Positions 1 to 6,985 of a DNA stretch of 14,463 nt are shown here, piece after piece. Made by a program: the position numbers and the translations under genes. Source of the DNA: Christensenella sp. UBA2853 (GTDB lineage Bacteria; Bacillota; Clostridia; Christensenellales; Aristaeellaceae). The DNA is taken from the NCBI GenBank assembly GCA_002350845.1, contig DEFL01000024.1, positions 1 to 14,463 on the forward strand, given 5' to 3'. The number at the start of each line of letters is the position of its first letter. The first letter of the stretch is position 1. Under the pieces are notes generated by a model. It did not search any database, was not told where the DNA came from, and saw only the letters and a program-made list of their open reading frames with translations.

Positions 1-98
1 TACTTGACGGGATGCAGTTCATTCTTCCCGGCGGGAGACTTTCGGTTCTTTCCGTGCCAAAGTCGTTCTTTCCTGTGTTTCCTTCAGGATTTTCCGTC
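1..98. other. Window edge, no gene recognised
   Basis: This stretch lies downstream of the SH3b remnant on the minus strand. I see no ribosome site, convincing hairpin or protein-like reading frame. Open frames crossing it have no recognisable composition. Confidence 0.4.
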
Positions 99-350
99 TC
101 ACACGGGGGCCATGTAGGCGCTGGCGACGTAGCCGGTCTGGCCCGTGGTCAGGTCAACCACCTTGTCCCAGGTCTTGCCCGCCGCGATCACCTGCAGCTG
201 GTCCCCGGCCATCAGCCGACGGATGGACTGGGAGGTCTTGTTGGGCTTCACCCGCAGGCACACGCTCCGATCCGTCTTTCCGTTCAGCGCCTTCGCCGCC
301 ACGTTGAAGGCCGTCACGCTGCGGAAGTTGTCTTCCCGCTCGGTGATTTA
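99..350 (-). pseudogene. C-terminal remnant of an SH3b-domain protein
   Basis: The minus-strand frame ending at 99 reads like a bacterial SH3 (SH3b) domain: a segment beginning LRVKPNKTSQSIRRL, then a MAGDQLQVI strand, a Trp-containing strand, and a final GQTGYVASAYM strand. Such domains usually sit at the C-terminus of cell-wall hydrolases or phage-type wall-binding proteins. The frame can only start at a GTG (complement of 317) with no Shine-Dalgarno sequence. Eleven more codons upstream (down to about 350) still look protein-like before a TAA. Beyond that stop, the same frame again looks coding (ending IKPLLTLK) before further stops. This suggests a longer gene broken by nonsense and frameshift changes. 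The enzyme or targeting domain it once carried cannot be seen. The alternative is a genuine 72-residue orphan, which I consider less likely. Confidence 0.45.
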
Positions 351-465
351 CTTCAAGGTCAAGAGCGGTTTTATGCCAGTGGAGGGCCCGGCACGCCCTT
401 CCTGCCGGGTCCTTCACCGCCTGCTCCAACTGCACGCGCTATCCCCTTGCCTTCCGCTGGTCGTG

Positions 466-2340
466 TCAATCCATCCTCGCCAGCGAATTCACCAAATAGA
501 GGAATTCCTCTTTATAGGGGTCCCCAAGAACACTTTCACAGCTGCGCAGGAGCTCCATCGCGCCCTCATAGGTCGCCGTTCCCTTGAATGGACTTTCCCG
601 AAGCACCATCGCGACTTCCGCCACAGCCGATGCAAATCGGAGGTTATCGGTTGCCGTCTCCGCGGCCATGGGATCAGTCAGCGGATAGGTGTAGAGCGTA
701 CTTGCATCGCTGCCCGGGGCTTTGGCCCGGATATTGACGCACAACCACTCGCTGCTTTCCTCCTGCATCTGCGGAGCCGTATATCTGCTTTCCGCCGTCT
801 CGATTTCAAAGGTGCTGTCTGCGGGAACGATTTCATAGAGCGCAGTGACGCGGTGTCCGCTGCCGATTTCTCCCCCATCCACTGTGTCATCTGCAAATTC
901 ATCCGCTTCCAGCAGATGGTCTTCATAGCCAATCAGACGGTATCCTTTGATCCGGGCCGGATTGAAATCCACCTGGATTTTCACATCACTGGCTACGGTT
1001 CTGAACTGTCCTCCGGCCTCCGTCACAAGCGCGCGCCTTGCCTCGTGGATTGTGTCAATGTACCAGTAGGTTCCGTCTCCGTAGAGCGCAAGGGCTTCCA
1101 TCTTGTTGTCCTTATAATTGCCGTATCCGAACCCCATCACGGTCATGGTGACACCGTTCTGCTTTTTCTCCATCACAAGACGGGCCAGTTCCCCTTCCGA
1201 GGTCACACCGACATTCAGGTCCCCGTCCGTCGCCAGCAGAATTCGGTTGACACCGCCCGGGATCAGATACTTTTCCGCCACTTCATAGGCTTTGGTAATC
1301 CCCGCTCCGCCATTGGTGGATCCGCCGGCGAACAGGTCAGAAATGGCTTCCATGATACGCGTTTTTTCGCCTGCACTCACGCCCTCGAGCACAACACGCT
1401 CCGAAGATGCATAGGTCACAATGGAGACGGTATCCTGCGGCTGGAGGGTATCCAGAAGCAGCAGAAAGGCCCTTTTGACCAGGTCCAGACGATCCGCCCC
1501 CTCCATGCTGCCGGACGTATCGATCAGAAAGACAAGGTTCTGACCCTCTGTTTCAGGCACCTGTATTTCAGCTGCCTGAAGCCCGACCAGGAGCAGCCGG
1601 GTCTGCTCATTCCACGGGCACGGACCGACCTCCATGGTGACGCCGAAGGGTTCATCCTGTTTCGGGGCGGCATAGCTGTAATGGAAATAATTCAGCATTT
1701 CCTCCACACGGACGGCGTCCGCAGGCGGCACCTGTCCGCTTAGAATGATCCTGCGCAGATGCGCGTAGGATGCCGTGTCCACCTCGGCTGCAAACGTGGA
1801 AAGCGGCTGGGTCAGGACCGACTGAAAGCGATTGTCGCCGAATGCACTGTATTCGTTGGTGCTGAACCAGGCTGTATCCGTCAGTTCATAGATGCCATCC
1901 GTCATCCGGCTCTTCATGGCAGTGGCTGCAGGGGTGGACGAGGTATACCAGACATCTTCCGTCAGCACCTCTGCCAGTCCCTCAAACCATGGCGTTTCCT
2001 GCGTTTTTCCATAGGCTGCATCCGGCTGGAAGAGCGCTTCCAGGGTGATCCGGTCCGCAATCCCTGTTTCCAGCAGTCCGCTGCGCTCCTGAAAGGCAAG
2101 CACAGCCTCGGCCGTTCCTTTTCCATACTGACCGTCTGTTTCAACCGTCTGATATTTCAGTTCCTGCAACCGCATCTGGAGAGCCAGGACGGCTTCCCCA
2201 CTGTCCCCCTCCTGAAGCATGACAATTCCCTCAAAAACATCCGGCAGATGATTTGTGCTCTGCTCTGCACCAACCGGTGCAAGGCTCAAAAGCATCAGGG
2301 CTGAGAGAAGCAGACAAAGCATATTTCTGATCTTTTTCAT
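466..2340 (-). CDS. Secreted VWA-domain protein (YfbK-like) with N-terminal peptidoglycan-binding domain
   Basis: Predicted protein of 624 residues. The start at 2340 is chosen because AAGGAG lies 8 nt upstream and a classic signal peptide follows (basic MKKIRN, hydrophobic core, cleavage near VGA-EQ around residue 25). An in-frame start at 2358 is possible but puts six extra residues before the signal. Residues about 42-104 match a peptidoglycan-binding type 1 domain (GDSGEAVLALQMRL, then DGQYGKGTAEAVLAFQ). Residues about 170-225 match the short region that precedes VWA in YfbK-type proteins (STFAAEVDTASYAHLRR, then PPADAVRVEEMLNYF). The VWA domain spans about 267-450 with an intact MIDAS metal site: D274-x-S276-x-S278, T342 and D372. 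The C-terminal 150 residues match the YfbK C-terminal domain. It probably acts outside the membrane, bound to wall glycan, mediating metal-dependent protein contacts. The partner is unknown. It lies alone, downstream of the MATE terminator; no clear promoter or terminator of its own was found. Confidence 0.9.
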   Translation of the reverse strand: MKKIRNMLCLLLSALMLLSLAPVGAEQSTNHLPDVFEGIVMLQEGDSGEAVLALQMRLQELKYQTVETDGQYGKGTAEAVLAFQERSGLLETGIADRITLEALFQPDAAYGKTQETPWFEGLAEVLTEDVWYTSSTPAATAMKSRMTDGIYELTDTAWFSTNEYSAFGDNRFQSVLTQPLSTFAAEVDTASYAHLRRIILSGQVPPADAVRVEEMLNYFHYSYAAPKQDEPFGVTMEVGPCPWNEQTRLLLVGLQAAEIQVPETEGQNLVFLIDTSGSMEGADRLDLVKRAFLLLLDTLQPQDTVSIVTYASSERVVLEGVSAGEKTRIMEAISDLFAGGSTNGGAGITKAYEVAEKYLIPGGVNRILLATDGDLNVGVTSEGELARLVMEKKQNGVTMTVMGFGYGNYKDNKMEALALYGDGTYWYIDTIHEARRALVTEAGGQFRTVASDVKIQVDFNPARIKGYRLIGYEDHLLEADEFADDTVDGGEIGSGHRVTALYEIVPADSTFEIETAESRYTAPQMQEESSEWLCVNIRAKAPGSDASTLYTYPLTDPMAAETATDNLRFASAVAEVAMVLRESPFKGTATYEGAMELLRSCESVLGDPYKEEFLYLVNSLARMD

Positions 2341-2469
2341 ATTCGAATCTCCTTCCAAATGATCTTTCCATCGGTTTCACTCATTTAGACGGACAGCTTT
2401 TGCTTTTGTTCCATCTTCTCAGAAAAAAAATTCCTTCGCGCAGACACCGCAGTCCTCCCGATTGGCAGA

Positions 2470-2518
2470 CAAGAAAAGAGCCACAGGTCGGAAACATCTT
2501 TCCGGACCTGGGCTCTTA
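2470..2518 (-). terminator. Intrinsic terminator after the MATE gene
   Basis: On the minus strand a long stem runs from AAGAGCC and GGTCCGGAAA on one side to TTTCCGACC and GGCTCTT on the other, with a 4-nt loop and a small internal bulge. A TTTTCTT tract follows. It begins about 20 nt after the MATE stop codon and separates that unit from the VWA gene. Confidence 0.85.
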
Positions 2519-2536
2519 TGCATCGGAGAAACGGGC

Positions 2537-3913
2537 TCATTCGCCGCTCTCATCCCGTGTCAGATTTTTCATCCAGTTAAAGCTGTTGATTTTAAAGAAG
2601 GCCACAATGCATTTGAAAATCTGGTCACACTTCAGGCAGGCGAAGACGACCCAGGGCTGCGCTCCCAGATAGGATGCAAGGATCGCAGAGGGCAGAACCA
2701 CCAGCAGAACAAAAATCGTGTCATTCTTAAAGACAAACCCGATATCGCCTCCGGATTTCACCAGTCCGAACAGACAGGCCGCCTGATAGCAGGTCCCGAC
2801 AAAGGTGACACAGAGCACCGTGCAGAACTGCCATGCATAGACAGCGGTCTGTTCTGTCACACCGGAATACAGCCCGATAAACCAGCCTCTGATCACCGCC
2901 ATGAGAAGACCGGTCAGGAGTCCCAGCGCAAGAAAGAGGATCTGCGTTGTCCTGGCATATTCCTTCATCAGCCGGATCCGGCCGGCCCCAATGGTCTTTC
3001 CTGTGATGATGCCCACGGCGGAGGACATTCCGTTCATGGTGACATAGGCCAGTGTATGGAGCGTATTGGCAATGCTGGCAGCGGCAATGACATACTGTCC
3101 GAAGTGTCCGAGAATCACGGAATTTCCCATCATGTTGACACTCCAGATCACCTGCCCGCCCACAATCGGCAGACCGTAGCGCAGGAAATCCTTCCGGAGC
3201 ACCCGGTCCGTTTTCAAAAGGTCTGATGGCGCGAGAGTCAGCCTGTGATCCATTCGGAAGACATAGAGAAGCATCACCACGGTTTCGATGATCCTTGCGA
3301 TCAGTGTCGCCAGGGCTGCACCGTGAATGCCCATGCTCGGCATGCCGAACTTGCCAAAAATCAGCGTATAGTTGAGAAAAACGTTGAACACAAGCGATAT
3401 GCCGGAGACGACCATGCCGATCCTGGCCACTTCCACGCTTCGCATGGCCGCAATCAGTGCCTGCGTCATGCAGAAAAAGACATAGGAGAGACAGACGATC
3501 CGCAGGTACTCCACACCATTGGCGATGACTTCCGGATCCCCTGTAAACAAAGAAAGAATGGCATGGGGCATACAGGCGCAGGCCGCAGTCAGCAGGATGC
3601 CGAAGATCACGGAAAAATGAATGCCGATCGACACAATCCGCCGGATCGACCGCAGGTCTCCTTTTCCCCAGTACTGTGCGCTGAGGATCAGAATGGCACC
3701 TTCAATCCCGCCGGAAAACAGCTGCACGAGTGTCTGAATCTGACTGGCAATGTAAACGCCCGAAATCGCTGCATCCCCCAGTGCACCGACCATGAGATTG
3801 TCCGCAAAACCGACCGCAAAGGTGATCAGATTCTGAAGGGCGACCGGAACCGCCAGCTGGATCAGTGACCGGTAGAAACTCCGATCCCTTGTGATCAGGG
3901 GTATGGATTCCAT
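2537..3913 (-). CDS. MATE family multidrug/cation antiporter
   Basis: Predicted integral membrane protein of 458 residues, the usual MATE length, with about 12 hydrophobic segments. The N-terminal half has the family pattern: an IQLAVPVALQNLI first helix, FADNLMVGALGDAAISG, and a later QYWGKGD loop. The second half repeats the fold (LRYGLPIVGGQVIWSVNMMGN, then AYVTMNGMSSAVGIITGKTIGAGR). MATE proteins export organic cations and drugs in exchange for Na+ or H+; the substrate cannot be read from sequence. An in-frame GTG at 4018 would add 35 basic residues, but that extension contains a strong promoter (3965-3993) and begins next to the upstream terminator. The ATG at 3913, with AGGAGG 9 nt upstream, is therefore the start. 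The transcript leader carries a 20-nt inverted repeat that may be an operator. Confidence 0.93.
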   Translation of the reverse strand: MESIPLITRDRSFYRSLIQLAVPVALQNLITFAVGFADNLMVGALGDAAISGVYIASQIQTLVQLFSGGIEGAILILSAQYWGKGDLRSIRRIVSIGIHFSVIFGILLTAACACMPHAILSLFTGDPEVIANGVEYLRIVCLSYVFFCMTQALIAAMRSVEVARIGMVVSGISLVFNVFLNYTLIFGKFGMPSMGIHGAALATLIARIIETVVMLLYVFRMDHRLTLAPSDLLKTDRVLRKDFLRYGLPIVGGQVIWSVNMMGNSVILGHFGQYVIAAASIANTLHTLAYVTMNGMSSAVGIITGKTIGAGRIRLMKEYARTTQILFLALGLLTGLLMAVIRGWFIGLYSGVTEQTAVYAWQFCTVLCVTFVGTCYQAACLFGLVKSGGDIGFVFKNDTIFVLLVVLPSAILASYLGAQPWVVFACLKCDQIFKCIVAFFKINSFNWMKNLTRDESGE

Positions 3914-3939
3914 GAAGCGGCGCCTCCTTTTTCTTCGTG

Positions 3940-3959
3940 TCAGGCTGTCCGCAGCCTGA
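3940..3959. promoter_or_regulatory. Perfect 8-bp inverted repeat just downstream of the MATE promoter
   Basis: TCAGGCTG and CAGCCTGA are exact inverted copies separated by 4 nt. The repeat begins about 5 nt after the -10 box of the MATE promoter, so it covers the expected start of transcription and the first 20 nt or so of the leader. That is a typical position for a repressor operator; it could alternatively be an RNA hairpin. No cognate regulator gene is adjacent. Confidence 0.45.
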
Positions 3960-3964
3960 TTTGA

Positions 3965-3993
3965 ATCATAGCTGTCCGGACGCTGAAAATCAA
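3965..3993 (-). promoter_or_regulatory. Sigma-A promoter of the MATE gene
   Basis: On the minus strand, TTGATT (-35, 3993-3988) and TATGAT (-10, 3970-3965) are separated by exactly 17 nt. Transcription would begin near 3958, about 45 nt before the ATG at 3913. This placement also excludes the upstream GTG start. Confidence 0.75.
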
Positions 3994-4020
3994 TCCTCTG
4001 ATCCTTTGTTCGCGCCACGT

Positions 4021-4068
4021 AAAAAGGTCCGCCGGCTGCCCCTGGGATGCCGCGGCGAGACCTTTTTT
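4021..4068 (-). terminator. Intrinsic terminator after the asparaginase gene (potentially bidirectional)
   Basis: A GC-rich stem (AAGGTC-TCGCCG against CGGCGGACCTT on the minus strand, one bulged base, about 14-nt loop) is followed by CCTTTTT. The other arm also ends in six T on the plus strand, so it could stop transcription both ways. It starts about 10 nt past the asparaginase stop. Confidence 0.85.
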
Positions 4069-4078
4069 GAAAGATCTG

Positions 4079-5098
4079 TTAAACAGAGATTTCCCCGCGC
4101 AGATTCTGTTCCATCCGCCTGCGGATTTCTTCGCCGGAAAGCCCGCTGCTGAAAAGATAATACAGTTTGGCTACAGCTGCTTCCGTCGTAATGTCATACC
4201 CGCTGACCGCGCCGGCCTTTTTCAGCGTGGCAGAGGTTTCATAGGCCCCCAGCATGACCGTGCCATGCGGGCACTGGGAACAGACGATAATGATGGTCCC
4301 GTTTTCACTGGCCTTGCGCACAATGGGAAGCACCCGGTCCGCGTCCCCCGGAATATTCCCCGCGCCAAAGGTTTCAATCACAATCCCCTTCAGTCTCTCC
4401 GTCATAATCGAGTCAAACAGCTCAAACTGAATGCCGGGAAACACCTTAATGACACCAATCGGCACGTTCTGGAGCGTCTGCAGGCTGAACGCACCCTCAC
4501 CCGGCGGCAGAAGCAGGGACGTGTTGTAGCGGATCTCAATGCCGGCCTCGGCCAAAGGCGGAAAATCCGGCGATTCAAAAGCAATCAGGTCGTCGGCTGA
4601 ATATTTGATCGACCGGTTCCCTCTGAGCAGTTTCCCGCCAAAATACAGGCAGACTTCGTGCACCCGGTCATCGGATGCCACCATCATGGCCGTGATCAGA
4701 TTGTCACGGGCATCCGTCCGGATTTCACACAGCGGGATCTGTGACCCGGTCAGGATGACCGGTTTGCGGTTGTTCCTGAGGGTGAAGGAGAGCGCAGAGG
4801 CCGTGTAGGCCATGGTGTCGGTTCCATGAAGAACAACAAAACCGTCGTACGCTTCATAATGTTCTGCAATCATAGCTCCAATGGCATTCCACTCATGGAC
4901 TGTGATATTGGAGGAATCGAGCAGCGGATCCATGTCAACCACATCCCATGCCGGCATCTCCTCCGCTTTCAGTTCGGGGATGGCATCCAGAAGCTGATGG
5001 AATTTTTCCTTTTCCGGTGCATACCCTTTGCTCGTCCTGATCATGCCAATGGTTCCGCCCGTATAGATGATGAGAATCTTCTTCCTGTCTGTCTTCAT
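4079..5098 (-). CDS. ansA: L-asparaginase, type I (cytoplasmic)
   Basis: Predicted protein of 339 residues, the standard length for bacterial type I asparaginases, with no signal peptide. It hydrolyses L-asparagine to aspartate and ammonia in the cytoplasm. Both active-site signatures are present. The first is YTGGTIGM, with nucleophile Thr at residue 16. The second is LHGTDTMAYTASAL, with Thr93-Asp94. The substrate-pocket segment MDPLLDSSNI (about 56-65) and the ILTGSQIP strand also match the family. The small C-terminal domain (about 215-339) is complete. The start at 5098 has GGAG 6 nt upstream. It is apparently monocistronic, between the PepSY terminator and its own terminator. A TATGAT at 5221-5216 (minus strand) may be the -10 box, but no good -35 is visible. 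The leader contains a perfect 9-bp hairpin (5128-5150). A glutaminase-asparaginase activity cannot be excluded. Confidence 0.95.
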   Translation of the reverse strand: MKTDRKKILIIYTGGTIGMIRTSKGYAPEKEKFHQLLDAIPELKAEEMPAWDVVDMDPLLDSSNITVHEWNAIGAMIAEHYEAYDGFVVLHGTDTMAYTASALSFTLRNNRKPVILTGSQIPLCEIRTDARDNLITAMMVASDDRVHEVCLYFGGKLLRGNRSIKYSADDLIAFESPDFPPLAEAGIEIRYNTSLLLPPGEGAFSLQTLQNVPIGVIKVFPGIQFELFDSIMTERLKGIVIETFGAGNIPGDADRVLPIVRKASENGTIIIVCSQCPHGTVMLGAYETSATLKKAGAVSGYDITTEAAVAKLYYLFSSGLSGEEIRRRMEQNLRGEISV

Positions 5099-5127
5099 TC
5101 TCTTCTCCGTCTCTCAGTTCATTCCCG

Positions 5128-5150
5128 TTTTCCTTCACGCCGAAGGAAAA
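5128..5150 (-). repeat. 9-bp perfect inverted repeat in the asparaginase leader
   Basis: TTTTCCTTC and GAAGGAAAA flank a 5-nt loop, about 30-50 nt upstream of the asparaginase start. The T-rich arm comes first on the transcript, so this is not a terminator for the upstream gene. It could be an operator or leader hairpin; nothing shows which. Confidence 0.4.
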
Positions 5151-5233
5151 AACGCTCTGCCTTTCTCCGGCAGTAGTATGTGTTCCATATTCCCCGCCTT
5201 TTTCCTTCCGTTCACATCATAAAGGACTTCGAA

Positions 5234-5270
5234 AGAAAAAAACGCCCCGTGCCGCATTCAGGCGCAGGGC
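5234..5270 (-). terminator. Intrinsic terminator after the PepSY gene
   Basis: The stem GCCCTGCGCC / GGCACGGGGC (one G-U pair and one mismatch, 7-nt loop) is followed by CG and seven T, then more pyrimidines, on the minus strand. It lies about 30 nt after the PepSY stop codon. Confidence 0.8.
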
Positions 5271-5300
5271 ATCCATGGACTTCGCTTTGGTCCGGGCAGA

Positions 5301-5687
5301 TTAATCGTCCCAGTCAAACATGTCGTCCCAGTCAAAGAGATCATCATGATCGTAGTCATGATCAAAATCGCCATAGTATTCGCCGTTGATGTAGAGATTG
5401 TAATTGCCGTGGTATTCCTTGGACAGACGGGTGATCGAACCGGTCATGACATCCATATCCATTTCATATTCCGTGCCGTTGCAGAAGAATTCCAGTTCAT
5501 AGACCTTGCGTCCGTCTTCCCAGTCCATATAGGCCTTGGTACAGGTGACTTCATTGGCATTGATTCCGAGATACTCCAGTGCTTTCTGCTTGGCTTCGTC
5601 GATCGTGAGTGCTTTGCCGGCGGCAAGAGAGGTGATACTGAGGGTCATCATGATGATGGTCATCAGTACAGCTGCAATTTTCTTCAT
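5301..5687 (-). CDS. Small secreted PepSY-domain protein with Asp/His/Trp-rich C-terminal tail
   Basis: Predicted protein of 128 residues starting at 5687, where MKKIAAVLMTIIMMTLS opens a signal peptide cleaved near LAA-GK (about residue 23). AAAGGAAA lies upstream with a long spacer. In-frame starts further upstream would give 26 extra residues before the signal and are rejected. Residues about 26-88 form one PepSY domain (LTIDEAKQKALEYLGI, then a charged strand, VYELEFFCNGTEYEMDMD and VMTGSITRL). PepSY modules typically inhibit or modulate extracytoplasmic proteases or sit in envelope sensors. Residues 107-128 are extremely acidic: 12 Asp, with His and Trp, ending in two copies of a 6-residue unit (FDWDD core). 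Cys49 and Cys69 could form a disulfide. The tail may bind divalent metal or basic surface polymers; that is inference. A TATGAT at 5733-5728 lies 40 nt upstream but lacks a good -35. Confidence 0.85.
   Translation of the reverse strand: MKKIAAVLMTIIMMTLSITSLAAGKALTIDEAKQKALEYLGINANEVTCTKAYMDWEDGRKVYELEFFCNGTEYEMDMDVMTGSITRLSKEYHGNYNLYINGEYYGDFDHDYDHDDLFDWDDMFDWDD
5305..5336 (-). repeat. Two 14-bp direct repeats, 18-nt period, at the 3' end of the PepSY gene
   Basis: TCGTCCCAGTCAAA occurs at 5305-5318 and again at 5323-5336 (plus-strand reading). The 18-nt period encodes the duplicated six-residue FDWDD unit, so the tail probably grew by in-frame tandem duplication. Confidence 0.7.
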
Positions 5688-5879
5688 TGATTTGAATTTC
5701 CTTTTTTTCAATACATGTTTTATTTTGATCATACAGGTTGATGTTGTATTCCCTGTGACGTTCATTGTTACGCACGAAAAATGCGGCTGGCAGTGATTGA
5801 TTCAAAAAAATGAGAAAAAATTATTTAAGGGTTCGCGGTTGTTATCAGGACCCGATTCCGTCCAGTGCTGCCCCTATTG

Positions 5880-5910
5880 CACAAAAACAGGGCCGGCACA
5901 AAACCGGCCC
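5880..5910 (-). terminator. Intrinsic terminator after the BI-1-like gene
   Basis: On the minus strand, a perfect GGGCCGG / CCGGCCC stem with a 7-nt loop is followed by TGTTTTTGT. It sits about 20 nt beyond the stop codon at 5928. Confidence 0.85.
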
Positions 5911-5927
5911 CGCATACAGACAGCGCA

Positions 5928-6767
5928 TCAGCTCTTCCTGCCACGGTCCTTGGAATCGCCCAGGATCGACAGAATCCGAATGAACAGATTGGCAATATCC
6001 ATGTAAATATCCAGCGCTGAATCCACAGCATTGTCCATTGTTTTCGGATACTGCTGAGATCGATAGATGTCATACCCAATGTACAGGCTGAAGAGTCCTG
6101 CAGCAATCCAGTCCGTGACGTGCTGCTGGACACGGAAAAGCAGGAGAACGACTTCACAGAGAATCAGCCCCAGGAGGACTGAGCCGAGGGCTCCGCCCAG
6201 GCTCGCAAAAATCGAGGGCTTCAGCACGGCGAGCACCAGCATACCCGCGGCGATCAGGAACGTGTACAGGAAGGCATTCGTCACGATCGACGGATCCACC
6301 TCCGCATAGTATTCCACCAGCGTCGAGATCACCAGTCCAAACGGAACCACCACCAGATTGTAGCCGATAAAGCTGACGATGACATTCTGCGATCTGGAGG
6401 AAATGAGAATCCCCGCGATCGCCATGACGATATACCCAATGAAAAAGATGGTCGGACTGACATAGCGGAACACATCGCCCACCGTGCGGCAGAGGATGTA
6501 ATTGATGATCAGACCCCACAGAAGTACGCCGACGATCACAGCATTGTAGGCATTGTCCGAGATCAGCGCTCCCGGTTCCACGGCTTGCATCACCCGCTGC
6601 TTTCGCGCTTCAGCCCCGAAGGCGAAGACACTGCTGCCTGCTTTCTTCATCGTCTCAGCCTGGGCAGCCCTGTTCTGAGACTGTTCAGGAAGCTTGGCGC
6701 CGCAGGAAATGCAGTACTTAGCTCCCGCCTGATTTTCTGTCTGACAAAAAGGACACTTCAACTCCAT
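5928..6767 (-). CDS. Zinc-ribbon / Bax inhibitor-1-like (BI-1, YccA family) membrane protein
   Basis: Predicted protein of 279 residues. An N-terminal zinc ribbon has four Cys, C5-x2-C8-x10-C19-x2-C22. A linker (about 25-70) leads to roughly seven hydrophobic segments from 75 to the end. The last segments match the BI-1 family: SLYIGYDIYRSQQ, a conserved Asp-containing DNAVDSALDIYMDIANLFIRIL stretch, and an ILGDSKD end. BI-1/YccA proteins are linked to pH-sensitive cation leak and to membrane protease control in bacteria, and to cell-death suppression in eukaryotes. The role here is unknown. The ATG at 6767 has GAGG only about 3 nt away. A TTG two codons later (residue 3) has better spacing and would give a typical zinc-ribbon N-terminus, so the true start may be 6761. 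It is transcribed away from the TIR genes from a promoter at 6801-6829. Confidence 0.88.
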   Translation of the reverse strand: MELKCPFCQTENQAGAKYCISCGAKLPEQSQNRAAQAETMKKAGSSVFAFGAEARKQRVMQAVEPGALISDNAYNAVIVGVLLWGLIINYILCRTVGDVFRYVSPTIFFIGYIVMAIAGILISSRSQNVIVSFIGYNLVVVPFGLVISTLVEYYAEVDPSIVTNAFLYTFLIAAGMLVLAVLKPSIFASLGGALGSVLLGLILCEVVLLLFRVQQHVTDWIAAGLFSLYIGYDIYRSQQYPKTMDNAVDSALDIYMDIANLFIRILSILGDSKDRGRKS

Positions 6768-6800
6768 CGCCTCATTTCATGATCGATTGCTGTTTCTATG

Positions 6801-6829
6801 ATTATACCATGAAGATGGCACATTCAATA
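6801..6829 (-). promoter_or_regulatory. Extended -10 promoter of the BI-1-like gene
   Basis: On the minus strand, a consensus TATAAT (6806-6801) is preceded by TGG, an extended -10 (TGnTATAAT). A weak TATTGA lies 17 nt upstream (6829-6824), overlapping a TTGAAT at 15 nt. The start of transcription would be about 25-30 nt before the coding start. Confidence 0.75.
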
Positions 6830-6862
6830 CATCCTCTTGTCAGAAAACATCTGTCCAATGCT

Positions 6863-6874
6863 TCATTGCAATGA
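6863..6874. promoter_or_regulatory. 12-bp perfect palindrome over the -35 box of the TIR operon promoter
   Basis: TCATTGCAATGA is its own reverse complement, and its centre is the -35 hexamer TTGCAA. A dimeric regulator bound here would block sigma-factor access. A few such 12-bp palindromes are expected by chance in 14 kb, so the position rather than its mere existence is the evidence. Confidence 0.35.
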
Positions 6875-6894
6875 CTTCAGAATACTGGTATGAT
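6866..6894 (+). promoter_or_regulatory. Promoter of the TIR-propeller operon
   Basis: TTGCAA (6866-6871) and TATGAT (6889-6894) are 17 nt apart, with TGG directly before the -10 (extended -10). Transcription would begin near 6901, giving a leader of about 85 nt. A second TATAAT at 6969-6974 lies only 11 nt before the GTG start and has no good -35. Confidence 0.7.
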
Positions 6895-6985
6895 AGGCAC
6901 CAGAAAAGAAAGTCTGCAAAGCGAACGGATGCATTTCAGCCTGTATGCTGATCCACCGTTCTTTCAATTATAATTCTGAGAGTGA

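Noticed and set aside
145..1743. 532-codon plus-strand open frame
   Set aside because: It is antisense to the VWA gene, has no ribosome site or recognisable domain, and its His/Arg/Phe-rich composition is that of a shadow frame.
2462..3868. Long plus-strand frames opposite the MATE gene
   Set aside because: They are antisense to a clear transporter gene, and their His/Gln/Asp-rich products have no domain signal.
3914..4018. N-terminal extension of the MATE protein from a GTG at 4018
   Set aside because: The extension contains the gene's own promoter and starts beside the upstream terminator. The ATG at 3913 has the ribosome site.
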